From positions 2,711,001 through 2,775,000 of the forward strand of contig CAMRHE010000196.1 in the NCBI GenBank assembly GCA_947044405.1: a DNA stretch of 64,000 nt. The letters are read 5' to 3'. The DNA is from Leptodactylus fallax. Its lineage: Eukaryota > Chordata > Amphibia > Anura > Leptodactylidae. A program made the translations under genes and the position numbers. Of this stretch, positions 27,774 to 40,589 are shown one piece after another (position 1 is the first letter of the stretch; every line of letters begins with the position of its first letter). Under the pieces are notes generated by a model that saw only the letters and a list, made by a program, of their open reading frames with translations, was not told the origin of the DNA and ran no database searches.

Positions 27774-28151
27774 TTACAGTACAAAAAAGTCCTCCTGTCA
27801 AAGGAACATTGTCTGGCAGAGTGACATTACCTTGCTTTTTCTCAACAATACCTACACTACCGCCAAGTTATAACATTACAAATGAATTTTTGAGGATAAA
27901 ATGGACAAAAATCGAGAAAAGTCGAGATGGAAAAGATCCAAAGGAAACCACAGTTTTAGTTGCTCAAAGTGGTGGAATAAAAATTGGCCAAAATTACAGG
28001 GGTAGAGTGTCTGTACCGAGTCATCCAGAAGACATTGGTGATGCTTCATTAACAATGGTCAAACTTCGTGCTAGTGACGGTGGTACTTACCGCTGCGAGG
28101 TGCTTTTTGGAATTGAAGATACACAAGATACCATCTCTTTGGATGTTTCAG
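27774..28151 (+). CDS. vcan: Versican Ig V-set domain exon
   Basis: A 378 bp exon, phase 1 at both ends, preceded by a T-rich tract ending in CAG and followed by GTGAGA. It encodes the Ig-like V domain of the G1 region. The disulfide cysteines are in VTLPCFF and YRCEVLF, and the core tryptophan is in LRIKW. The run GDASLTMVKLRASDGGTYRC is the typical V-set F-strand region. The stretches IPTLPPSYN and YGIEDTQDT-like FGIEDTQDT are close to mammalian versican. In lecticans this domain contacts link proteins (HAPLN family), stabilising the bond between versican and hyaluronan. This is one of the most conserved exons in the window. Confidence 0.97.
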
Positions 28152-28477
28152 GTGAGACTTGCACTTGTTATTGAGTAGGTGTCTCACCATGATCGATAAA
28201 TGTATAATCCATTTATAGTCATTATGCTCTGTTCATGTCTAATCTTGCAAAGGTCCTACTACTTTAGTATGTCCATTTCCAACTCAATATTATCATATGT
28301 TAGTGTAAAGTTATAAAGCACCATGGATTGGTAATATTTCCAACTAATCTTATATTTGGGACTATCTCGTTCTTTAAGTTCTGATCTTTGTCGTCTAGTA
28401 TCCTGAATTCATAAACATATTAAGATATGGCTGATGTTGCAGTGCATTAATCTTATATTCTTATCTTCTATTTGTAG
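28152..28477. other. vcan: Versican intron, 326 bp
   Basis: Short intron between the Ig exon and link module 1. GTGAGA donor, TTTGTAG acceptor. AT-rich; nothing else seen. Confidence 0.9.
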
Positions 28478-28652
28478 GAGTTGTGTTTCACTACCGGGCA
28501 TCAGTAGACAAATACATCTTAGATTTTGGTGGTGCCCAAAAGGCTTGTCTTGAAAATGGTGCCCAAATTGCAACACCAGCACAACTGAGAGCAGCATATG
28601 AAGATGGGTTTGAGCAGTGTGATGCTGGATGGCTGTCTGATCAAAGTGTTAG
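28478..28652 (+). CDS. vcan: Versican link module 1, first exon
   Basis: 175 bp, entering in phase 1 and leaving in phase 2 (AG of an Arg codon). It encodes the start of the first hyaluronan-binding link module: GVVFHYRA, then the first Cys in KACLENG and the second in [13 protein letters not shown]. The residues [14 protein letters not shown] are a lectican/link protein signature. The module's other two cysteines are in the next exon, a split shared with vertebrate lecticans. Acts in the secreted G1 region to bind hyaluronan. Confidence 0.97.
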
Positions 28653-29984
28653 GTAAACTCTTAAGAACTGTTACAACTTATTACTTTCCAATATATATTA
28701 GATATTTTTCATCCAATTAAATTAATATTTAGCTATTGAAGAACAAAATAATTAAACTATGTATTCTGCTGACTGTCTAGAAGCCAGACACTTCTTATTT
28801 GTAAAAACATGAGATACTTGGGTAAGATTTTTGTTCCTTCCAAAAAATCTGATCACAGGTTATTCTGTTGCTTAGACTCCCGACAATCACCCAGAGTCAA
28901 GTTTTCCTACAGTGCCACCAAAGGGGAAGTGAAACATTACATAGCCCCCATTGATATCCTTGCTAGGATGTGCTGGTTCTCCAATGAGAGATGCTGTTTG
29001 TTGCTCTCTGCTCCAGCTAATAGATTACATTTCCAAAACAGGGACTCCCTTCTGTTAAATCAAAATGTCTACGAGTTTAGAGGAAATCTGTCGCCAGGTT
29101 TCTGCCACTTCCAGTGATGAGTAATTTACTTTTTTTCTTGCTATTCTTTTCATAAATGGTTTACCAGATTACTACAGTTCTAAATGGGATATGAGATGCA
29201 GTAACCTTTCACAACCACTACACATTTGATGGCGCCGTCTGCTTTCAGCTACATATAACGGGGCAGAATTATTAAGTCTGCCGTTTTGTGTGCCAGCCTT
29301 AATAAAGGGCCTGAGAGGCTCAAGATGTATCTGATTTATCATGAAGCACCAGCCTCTTAATAGACCAGGTGCTGGACTGTGTGCCAGGATGGCAGTCTAC
29401 ACCAGTCAGGAACTGCCATAGATTTCCTGTATAACTCAAGCTGGAAAATTGGCGTGAGTTATAATAAATATGTCTCGCCCCTCTCTTTGCCCCAATCTGC
29501 CCACATTCGCGAAAAGTGGCGAGTAAGGTGCAGAACTGGGGATGTGTCGCATCTTTGTTGCAAGAGAGGAACTTGTTAAAGATGCGTCACATCATCACAC
29601 ATCTGTGTCAGATAACTGGTAATCGTAGATGTGATGTATTCCCCCCATTGTGTATTTCCAAAGCCAATGTATTAGCCAATTGGTAGGGGTCTAATCTGAT
29701 ATTGATAATCATCTAAAATATAGTGATCGGGAAAACATTGCATTATCCTGTTTGGGAATAGTTAATATAGTTAGTCTATGTTTATTTCTGTTCTAACACA
29801 GTGGTTGACTGTCTAGATATTTTCTGTACTGTTTGCAAGCGTTGGCTGCTGATAGACATATTGTCACCTTATGGTTGGAAGTATTGTGTGACTTGTGTAT
29901 AAAGTATAAAAATGGACGTAATACTGATGACAGCCAGTAACTAAGAAGTCAAAATAATATTTTACTGTTGCTGTTTTCTTTGAG
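28653..29984. other. vcan: Versican intron, 1.3 kb
   Basis: GTAAAC donor at 28653. No exon seen inside. The stretch 29255-29600 looks like a dispersed repeat: it begins GGGCAGAATTATTAAG and shares wording such as 'gcgtgagttataat' and 'aactggtgatg-like' segments with 58505-58890. The rest is unremarkable. Confidence 0.8.
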
Positions 29985-30112
29985 GTATCCAATCCGTAAT
30001 CCAAGAGCTGGCTGTTATGGTGACAAAAAAGGGAAAGAGGGAATACGAACCTACGGAAGGCGTCCAGCTGAGGAGAAATATGATGTATACTGTTTTGTGG
30101 ATGAACTAAATG
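29985..30112 (+). CDS. vcan: Versican link module 1, second exon
   Basis: 128 bp, phase 2 in, phase 1 out. Completes link module 1: YPIRNPRAGCYGDKKGKEG, then the last Cys in YDVYCFVDELN. The four cysteines of the module are therefore all present across the two exons. The motif GIRTYGRRPAEEKYDVYC matches the end of the first link module of versican in mammals. The donor is GTGAGA at 30113. Confidence 0.96.
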
Positions 30113-33100
30113 GTGAGATTCTAAAATTGTTTGCTTTATTTTAGAGACTACGGAGATATGAAGGTCAGGAAGCCTCGCTGTTCAGTGCATTACATTTATG
30201 TAGAGTGAAAAACAACATTTGACCCAACCCTATAGTTATGTGGTCACTTAAGTTTCAATTTAGGCAGACTGTGGGGGTAGCGGATTTAGAAGACACTATT
30301 AAGGTTTGATGCTTTATATAGTGTATTGTCAATGGGGACTACTGACAGATATATATTTCTTAAATAATTGATATCTAATAGGATCTTTTTAGAGGGTATG
30401 CCTGATTCAGCTATATTGACCTTTGGCATTGGCACAATAAAGAAACATGGTAGTACTGAAAAGCCATGTGGTCCTTATGCCAGCTGTCACTTGTGTCTTT
30501 TTATAACATATTGCTTAGAAGAACATGGCTAGTTTAATATAGCAATAGCTCCACCCTTGTCCATGGGCTGTGTCTGGTATTGCAGCTCAGATTCACTGGG
30601 GAAATTGGCATCAAGGATGGCTAATGAAAAAATGTTAAAGTAGGGCTTGGTGTCTTAGCTACATTATATAAATTGATTTATAAAAAGACTTACTTTAGCT
30701 GTGAATGACCCAACTTTTTGAGAATCTGGTTGATACATGGACTTTGTAGGAGCATTAAAGAGGACACATCAGCTCACCTGGCTTTTCTGTTTTAGCAAAT
30801 ACTTGTATTCTCCATGAGATAACAGTTTCAGAACTTATTTTCTTTTAATTCTACTTTGTGCTATAATAGTTCGGTATTAACCGTTATCAAAGGGATGTGT
30901 ACCTACACAGTCTGGCCTTGTCACCAGTATCAAAGTGTAACTGAGATAGTATCAGACACACTCAACCTGGTGACACCCAGTTGTCATTAACAGAGGAATG
31001 GCACAAAACAGCAATTTAAGAAAAGATAATCCAGAATTGTTATATTATTGGGAACATAGTTCTTTGCTTCTCATGCTAGAAAGTCCCCTTGTGATCTTCC
31101 CAAGGATGGCCAGATATCTCACCGAATGTGAGGAATCAACCCTTGTATAAGTACCTTTAGAGCTACATCAAGTAGATTTAGTTTTCCCTTAAAATCCATG
31201 GCTATAAATTAACACATTACTTTAGATAACACTTACTGGCATCAGAGGATTCATCTTGACAATAAACTGGCAGTTAATTCACATTGGCTAAAAATAATTT
31301 CTTCTGCACTAATGTATGAGGTCAAGTGAGGCAGTAGAGCTAAAATCCCCAATAAAAATAAAAAGAACCTTGGGAAGCTGGCCGAACAAAGCAAAAGTTT
31401 ATATTATATTTGACAGCTGAAAGCTAAAAGCTTGTGCTAAAAATATGTACAGTATATAAATCTATTGTTGTAGATGTAACACAACATCTTTTTTATATTG
31501 CATAAGAGTATTATAAAAATAGGGACAATAGTCTTGATCAGTAGTAGATCAATAGTTTTGATCGGTAAGGATTTGGGAGCTGAGACCCTGAACAATTATC
31601 AAAAAGAAGGGACAGAAGTACCCGAGTACTGTCTCTCTTTGGCTTTGATCAGCTCTTCCTTGGAGTACAGGTACTGATTCCCAGAAAGTATATGGGTCCA
31701 TACAGTGCATGCTCAAAGGAGAGCTGAAGACGAAGCTACATAATGGCCAACTGAGCAGTTCTGCCTCTTCATTTTAGCAATTGGTGGGGTCTCAACGTCT
31801 GAGCAACAACCAAAAAACTCTCAAAAATACGCCAAATCCCTCTTAATATGTCACTATGACATGCCAATATTGTATAATATATACCCTTTAATCATTATGT
31901 ACATTGTATTTCCAACCATATTTTATAAACCATTATCTATAGTTGCTTTATTGGTCTATTTATCTCCATGGTAACAGACAACATTTGTGTAGTCTGATCC
32001 TGCAATCATACTGCTGTCCTCTTCCTAACCAACCAATTTTATATAGTTAAGGCTGGGTACACACCAGCGTTGGCTCTCCGTACGTGCAAGTAGCACTTTT
32101 CTCTGAGCATTTTTTGCCCTTTTCGGGCGGAAACCGAGCGGAAACCACGTGGACCCCATTATAGCCGATTAAATAAAGCAAAATATAAGTTGCTTGGAAA
32201 CTTGCACTAAAACTATAAACTGCAAGGCATGTAAGATTTTGCAAGCCGTCTACCAAATATTCTCCTGGCATCATAAAACACATGCATATATGCTTGGGGA
32301 TAAATAAAGTGGCAAACTAAACAGGTGGGATAATATTAATAAGGAAACATGAAAGTAAAATCTAACTCCGAGAGCTTAAGGTTTGACAGACTTTTGAAGA
32401 ACAGGCTAATAAGACAGCGTCTAGCGCTTTCCAGTGAGATGATTCTGAATCAGCCTTTGTCTGGAGCAGAAAGCCTGCCTCATAAGTCTAGTCTGTGGTA
32501 TTTAACAGCCATAAAATAGGAACCGTATATAGTCAGGTGTTTTTCTTTCAATCCTAAAGTGCATATACACAGAACAGGAAAATCCCGTCAATTCTTCGAG
32601 CGCTGACTTCAACCTGGATGGAAAAGGCTGCCAAGGTTAACACACACTGCATTATTGTCTACAACATAAACGCTGTCATGGTTTCCATTTTCTGCCCCGT
32701 AATGACAGAGTTACAACGTGAGCTCCTATTCCATATGGGCCGCTAGCATTATTGTACCATCATGATTTTAGGAGTTCCTCATAGATCCAGCTATAAAAAC
32801 ATTGTTTCCTAACTTTCTCCATTTTCCGTTCACTGATAGGCAGGAAGCCATAACTCATCAATATCAAAGACTTCTCTAAGCGTGACTTTTTCACCTTTCA
32901 ATTATCATATGTTGTAAAATCTACAGCAGTCATTGGGTACACAATTACATCATAGCAAAAGCATTCAAGATATACAAAGAAAAGAAGACATGGGGTATTT
33001 ATAGGTAACTGTAACTAAGGGTGTAGTATCGTAAAAGGCATGTGCAGAGACGGACCAGCTCAGTCATATCATGCCTATAAACTATAGCCAGTTTTAAAGG

Positions 33101-34397
33101 GATTGTCCGGGATTAAAAAAAATTACATGCAGGCAGGAAGGGGAGTTCTAGAAAATATATATGCATTTATACTTTCCTGCATCCTCTCCTCCATTCATGG
33201 ACTGGGCCGACTGTCCTCCCTCTCTGCAGCGATAATCTCATGTCGATGGGACCACTGCAGTCAATCACCAATCTCAGTGGTATACTGGTCAAAGCAGTAT
33301 TTGGCTACAGCAGTCTCATTGATGTCACAACTGTGGACTTTCTGCCCCAATTATACCTATAAGGCAAACGCCAGCGTTTCCGTATAGGCATAATAGATAT
33401 GCTGCGATTTACTAAAACGCAAGCATTTTTGAAATCACAGCATTTTCACTGCAGTTTTTTTCTGCAATGTGTGGATGGGATTAGCCAAAATCCCATCCAC
33501 TTTGCAGGTTTGCGTTTTTTTGCAACGTGGGTAATTTATTTATTTGTGCATTTACAATTCTGCATCAACATATTTTACAGCACTTTACAGACTAAATGCT
33601 GGACAAAGCAATTCTTGTGTTTCTGTCGTACATCGCTCCTTAATACAATAAGACTAGTAGGACAACAGATTTTTTAATTATCACATTTTTTTTTCTACTG
33701 GTTCTTTGTGTCTGAATCTTCATTTCACGAGATGAAGGTGTAACCTGGTATTTACACTTGAGTGCACAACTCACAGCGACCCATAGTTCCTGTAGAAAAT
33801 CCTTCACAAGTAAAATACCTCATTGTTAGTGTTTGTGGGCTGCTTGCTTTTAGCGCTGGTTTATTGAAAGATTAAAGCTGAGACTTAGAACTGGAAAAGA
33901 AAGGAGAAAATGACTTTTGGTTCTTGCTCTAACTTTCTAAGATTGTTTAGATTACTCTGGGAGCCAGCCATTTTTATGTACAAGATCTATCTTAGTCTAG
34001 AACTTTGGTGTATATGAATTATAGCAAAGATAATGGATCAGATGACCTCTCTTGTTCTTCCATTTCATGGTTGAGTTTTATGGGATACATACATTGAATA
34101 TTTATTTATTTATTTATTATGCTTACTTATATAGCGCCATCATATTCCGCAGCGCTTTACAGACAATGACAGTCACTGTCCCATATATGGCTCTCAATCT
34201 ATATTCCCTATCAGTATGTCTTTGGAGTGTGGGAGTAAACCGGAGTACCCGGAGGAAACCCATGCAAATACGGGGAGAACATACAAACTCCTTGCAGATG
34301 TTGTCCTTGGCAACATCTGCAATAAATTGTGGTTGTTGTCCATTGGGCCAGTAATAATTACTAATGAACCTTATATTTTAACCTTATGTTTTTTTAG
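30113..34397. other. vcan: Versican intron, 4.3 kb
   Basis: No exon seen inside. 32047-32170 resembles a dispersed repeat with a CACACCAGCG-like start. 33095-33360 begins with AAAGGGATTGTCCGGG, the end motif of the fold-back family. 33534-33600 may be a short L2-like piece. A clearer L2-like fragment lies at 34101-34310. Other parts are AT-rich intron. Confidence 0.8.
34101..34310 (-). mobile_element. L2-like LINE 3' fragment
   Basis: On the minus strand the sequence contains GTTTGTATGTTCTCCCCGTA and TGGGTTTCCTCCGGGTACTC, wording typical of the 3' region of vertebrate L2/CR1-group LINEs. It then reads TGTAAAGCGCTGCGGAATAT and ends in an ATAA-type tail (ATTT repeats on the + strand from 34101). 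It is a truncated, non-coding fragment. Its far end lies about 90 bp from the acceptor of the link module 2 exon. Confidence 0.75.
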
Positions 34398-34685
34398 GTG
34401 ACCTATTCCACTTGCCCAAAAAGCTGACATTTGAACAGGCTAAGAAAGCTTGCGAGGAGAAGAACTCAGTCCTAGCAACAGTGGGAGACATTTATGCTGC
34501 ATGGCGAAAAGGCTTTGACCAATGTGATTATGGCTGGCTTGCAGATGGCAGTGTCCGTTACCCGGTGTCTTTGGCAAGGCCACAATGTGGAGGTGGACTC
34601 CTCGGGGTCAGGACTAAATATCGCTTTACCAACCAAACATACTTCCCTCGACCACAAGAAAAATATGATGCATATTGTGTCCAAA
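34398..34685 (+). CDS. vcan: Versican link module 2 exon
   Basis: 288 bp, phase 1 at both ends, after a T-rich tract ending TTTTTAG. A complete second link module in one exon: [47 protein letters not shown] and YDAYCVQ, giving all four cysteines. Together with link module 1 it forms the hyaluronan-binding unit. This exon is the splice hub of the gene: its phase-1 end can join GAG-alpha (V0, V2), GAG-beta (V1) or the first EGF exon (V3). Donor A|GTAAGT at 34686. Confidence 0.97.
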
Positions 34686-35423
34686 GTAAGTACACCCATA
34701 TACTAGAAATGATATGCTGTTTTATGGTTTTGATGTAAGTGATTTATGATACACTAAAAGTGGCCATAGACATTAGATTAATGTTGTGTATGGGTTGTCT
34801 TAACTTGGCAACAGTTGACGTTGGGGCAAGAAACGATGATTCTGTTAAATTTCCTCATGCTCGATCCTTTTGTTTTCAAAGCCCTACTCCAGTAATATTT
34901 ATGATGCCTTAGCCCTATAGTACAGGGCATACTAATGTAACTAAGTGAACAGTGGACTTACTCACTAGGCACATTGTTCACTTTTTTCAGCCTCTGCCTG
35001 GTTGCCTCGTCTGGTCATCTGATCGGCAGAATGTACTGCCAATTCACACACCAGTTTGTGGTCCCTGATTTATACATTAGACTATATGAACGTAACATCC
35101 AGGCTCTTATAGACTTACATAGTATAAGTGACTTCTGGTTGGTGTGATAGGTCAGTCTGTTGACCACATAACCAGCCGGCAGACCATTCGGAGGCTGAAT
35201 AAAGTGAACAATGCTCCTGTTGAGTGAGTGCATCATTCACTTTAGTATTATTGGACTAAGGCATAATAAATATTAGTGGAGTGGGGCTTTATGCCTGGCT
35301 GTGGCTTACTCCCCTCATCTATTGAGGACATATGTGCATTCAGCCATATGCAAAGAGGTCATGGAAGCCACCATCTTCAATGAAATAAGCATGACACCAA
35401 CATAGAGAGTCAAAAATTATTTA

Positions 35424-35607
35424 AGGCTAGGTTCACACCTGCGCTGGGCTCTCTGTCATTCGGGTCTGCCGGGGCACCCGAACAATGGAGAGCCCGTCTG
35501 CTAAGACCCCGTAAACCTCCATGCAGGACTTTATCCTCTACCAATTTCGGAGGTTCCTGCGGTGAAGGCTCCAAAGGAGACTGTGATGCAGATGTGAACC
35601 TAGCCTA
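35424..35607. repeat. Short fold-back repeat
   Basis: Left end AGGCTAGGTTCACACCTGC and right end GCAGATGTGAACCTAGCCT are close reverse complements at the two edges of a 184 bp unit. A similar unit lies at 48674-48900, with GTTAGGTTCACACCTGTG at its left edge. Non-coding, MITE-like. Confidence 0.75.
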
Positions 35608-36907
35608 AGTTTATGTTAACTGTAGTCCTTGAAGATCTTAACACTTTATTACTAAGGCTTGGTTCACACCTGAATACTCATAAGATCCTATATTTTTCAG
35701 TAATGGGTTGGTATGGAGCTACAACAATTATTCAAACACACACTTTCATCCCATACTGTACACTAGTATATACTTTCGGCTTGTGATCCAGATGTTACAA
35801 GAAAGATGATGTCACCTTCTGCAGCTGTTAACAGTAAAAACTTTCTACTCCTCCCATGGTAATAAATGACTCCCTATGACCTTTATTACCAGTGTTGGAA
35901 ATTCTCTTCAGCTGAAATGTTAGTAACAGAAACTAATACAAACCATTGTCAAGGAATTCTCATATTTAGGTCAACTGCTAGGAAATCTTCAGCCTTCTAT
36001 TAGATCACTTGTATTCTATCTCTTCTATATATACAGTAACATACTAATTGGCTAGAAGTACTTTAACCACTTAAATACTGCAGACTGCTGCGTCCATGTA
36101 CATAAAACATCTAGTGACCTTGTAGGAATAAGAAAAATTTAAGTAATTTAACAACAGACATTATAGTAATATGCATTAGACAGGAAAAAATAATGTATTC
36201 ACTAAAAATACCCATGTGTCCTGACATATTGATTAAAGACGTTGCCTGGGATTTACAGAAGTTTGACCGAGCTCATGGGATTAAAAAATCCACTATACTT
36301 ATCTCTTAATCTCTCCCATTGTTTCCAGTTTGGTGGTCTTCCCCATTTATGTGCTGTATATACAGGTATCTCTATTGAGAGTGACAGCATAAATAAAAAA
36401 ATAGGCTCCATAGCAAAGATCATAATGGGCCACTATAGTATTGTGTTTGGCCACTCAGGACAGAAGAGCAGAGCAAAAAGAATACCAAGATCTATGGTCT
36501 ATCAGGCAAAAAAAAATCGCTAAAATAAGTCAATAGCATGTCATGTCATGGAAAATATGGATGCATTGCTTATCTTATAATATAATGAGTATGTCATGTT
36601 TGCTTAACACACCGTAGATCTATCAGGTGCGGGCATGTTAACATGAAATACATTTACACTGGCAGATTTCCTGCCCCAGCGATTAATATCATAACAAGTC
36701 AATTGGTGCTCATTTAAAGGGCCTTTTACATGGGCCAATGCAAACAGTATGCATACAGTTTGCTTATTGTTCTCAGCACATGGGAAGATGTGGTGCCAAT
36801 AACAATGATTTTTTGACCTGCAAAGTTACAACAAATGAGCGGTTTCTTGTTTGTTGCCTCAGGAACTAAGAAATTGTCATTTACCCAATTATCCACTTAA
36901 AAGAGCC

Positions 36908-37365
36908 TTAAAGCAGTTGCCCAGGAATTTAGTATAGGCCATAAATATGTAATCAGAGGGGAGGGTTGACAGCTGGCCCCCACACAGATCAGCTGTTCAG
37001 GGCTGCATCTGATCCCTGTACTATACAGTACACAGATCTTTAAGCAGATAGCTCAGTACACTGTATAGTGGCTAGGCGGTGTTACTGCAGCTCAGCTCAG
37101 CTCCCATTGTATACTATGTAGTACAGTGTATTGTGGCCAGACAGTGTTACTGCAGCTCAGCTCCCATTGTGTACAATGCCGTACACTGTATAGAGGCCAA
37201 GGCGTCGTTATTGCAACTTATCTCCAATTGTGTACAATGTATGGAAAACTATCTGCTTCTGGCTCCGTACGCGGTATAGTACAGGGATCCAATGCAGCCC
37301 TGATCCACGTGGGGGCAGCTGTCAGCTTCCCACCAATTAGATATTTATTTTTCATGTAGACTTTT
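36908..37365. repeat. Fold-back repeat with internal tandem units
   Basis: Resembles the AAAGG-type fold-back family (compare 44168-44449: both contain GCAGCCCTGGACA/GCAGCCCTGATCC and GTGGGGG near the right arm). The centre holds three tandem units of 60-65 bp, starting GTGTTACTGCAGCTCAGCTC at 37079, a copy at 37144 and a diverged one at 37204. Outer edges are imprecise. Confidence 0.55.
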
Positions 37366-37422
37366 TTTTAACACAAGAGAATTATATTAGCATTACTACA
37401 TCCTGTAAGAGTATATAGTATA

Positions 37423-38347
<925 letters not shown>

Positions 38348-40589
38348 TACATGGGAAAAATTGTGATTCATTAATACCTTTCCCATGAGCACAGAGTTTG
38401 GTCCCTTGATACAGAGAAAAACTCAGCTTTTGTGCATGAGTGTTACTCTCTTAAATCACTTCCTGTCTGATACATAGATATGAGATCTGTCTAGGAGGCT
38501 TCACTGCAGATAATATATGTACCCTTATCTGGGAACTAGCATCTGCAAATAATTTAGACATACATCCTTGATTCCTCGCATCATACAGAATATTTTCCCA
38601 CTAAACTCATAGAATTGGAATTCAAAACTGTCCTACCACTAAATAAACATTTAGTATTTATTAGTATTATTGAGTCATGACTTATTGTTATTGTTGAGGA
38701 TCTCGAAACAGATACAAAGTTGCCAGCAGACCATTTTTCTATAGCTATAAGGGTTTTTTTTTTACAACTCTTTCTTGAGTGACTGCAACACACCCACATA
38801 TTTCACAGTCTTGTAACCACTCAATGACATCACTGACATCTGGATTTCAGCAGGGAAACACTGACTAAAAAGGTGTATGGTGATAAGCAGTGTAGATTTA
38901 TACAGGCATTTCTAAGAAATGATCAGATTTATAGATCTAAAAGGCTGTCTGACAAAATTTAAAAAGGAAAACAAGTTCGCAATGGAATAAGCCATTTTGT
39001 TTCCTATACAGTTTATTAAGTAGGGAATCAAAAACCTAAAGGCGTTTTCCAAGACTTTATTATAATATCAGTTTGTAGGGACCAAGTGCAGGGCCATGAA
39101 GCTAAATGTTTTAGCAGAATAAACCTCAATCTATTCTATAGTCACACCAAGTAAGAAATCAATTCACACATAGAAATAATATAAACCTTATTATATAATG
39201 GGAATGTGGCACCAGAAAATTACCTATTTTTAAAGCCAAGTTTTTATGTTAAACATATTTTTAAAGACTTTTTGATGTTTTTATTTTGAATTTTCCATGT
39301 CTATTCTTTAAAAAGTACCAAATCCTATAATTTTCACTCTGACCACTAAGCCTAATAATAGACTACCACTTGACAATAGTGCAGGCGTTTTCTTTGAAGC
39401 AGTTACCTCATTTATATCAAAGACAGGATTACAATAGAAGATAACACCTCTATATATAGAGGCACCCAGATAGCACCCATCATTGTATCCGCTACAGACA
39501 GAAGATGATGCCACATCTTATCTACTCCCTTCCAGCACAGAATATATCACTAAATGCTGTAAACAGGCAGGATGGCAGTCCCCATAATCACGTACAGAAT
39601 AAAGAATAAAAAATATATAATCAGAAAATAAAAACAGGTTAGAAAAAGTGATATACTTCATCTGGTTTTATTTCCTTTATGTGCAGTAATGTCCCAAAGT
39701 CTTCCCACAAATGGTAAATTGTAAGAATATACATATATTGTAAGATAATATATATATTTTTCCATCTTGCCACTTTATACTGTATAAGAGAATTTTTTTA
39801 TCAAGCTTTCAAAAACCTTGTCTATTATCTTTACAATGATCAGCACTTGTTATTTCAATGGCACTTGTATGTGCTCGGCAGGTCGGGACTGCTTCATACA
39901 GCATAGTTGAAGGGCAATTTATTTTAGAATTTCGTACTAGTGTGCAGTTCAGCGGTTCATCCAATTGAGTTGGTTGGCATACAAATTGATATATAAAAAG
40001 AGAACAGAAAGTGGTAGAGAGAACAAGAGTGCACACTTGTGTAGTGTGTAGTTTTAAGAGACTGCTTTCTAAGACATAATTGCATATTTGCTCAGCGAAT
40101 ATCAAACTGGTATTTTCTTACTAAGTATACTGCATTGGAATTGTACGTTTCGCTGAAACCTGAAATAACATCCACAACATTTATGGTACAACTAATTTAT
40201 AGTACCTTGCAAAAATAACCCAACAGAGATAGAAGTTGAAACAAAATAAGTCTATCTTTAAGCGGCACAGGTATTTACCACATGATTTGAGACAATTTAC
40301 AAGAACAGGAAATTGCAGTTTAAAACTATGAAATGCAGTATAAAAGTATAATTGTTTGGCAATAACTCCTGAGAATAAGGAAGCCATTGAATATTGTATA
40401 TATTTTGAGTAATATTTTGGCAAGAAGCCTTAACAGGCTACTGAAACAACATAATAAAATCCAACTTTATTTCACATTTATTGTAAGACTTTCCACGTTT
40501 TTATAGGAATACATAGCTGGAAAGTCATATACAATAAACAGTATGATTTTGATTTGGGTTTTAATGAAGTTTTTGTTTTGGCTTCGCAG

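Noticed and set aside
28152..28174. Short open extension after the Ig exon
   Set aside because: It is intron after a GTGAGA donor; the link module exon continues the protein in the correct phase.
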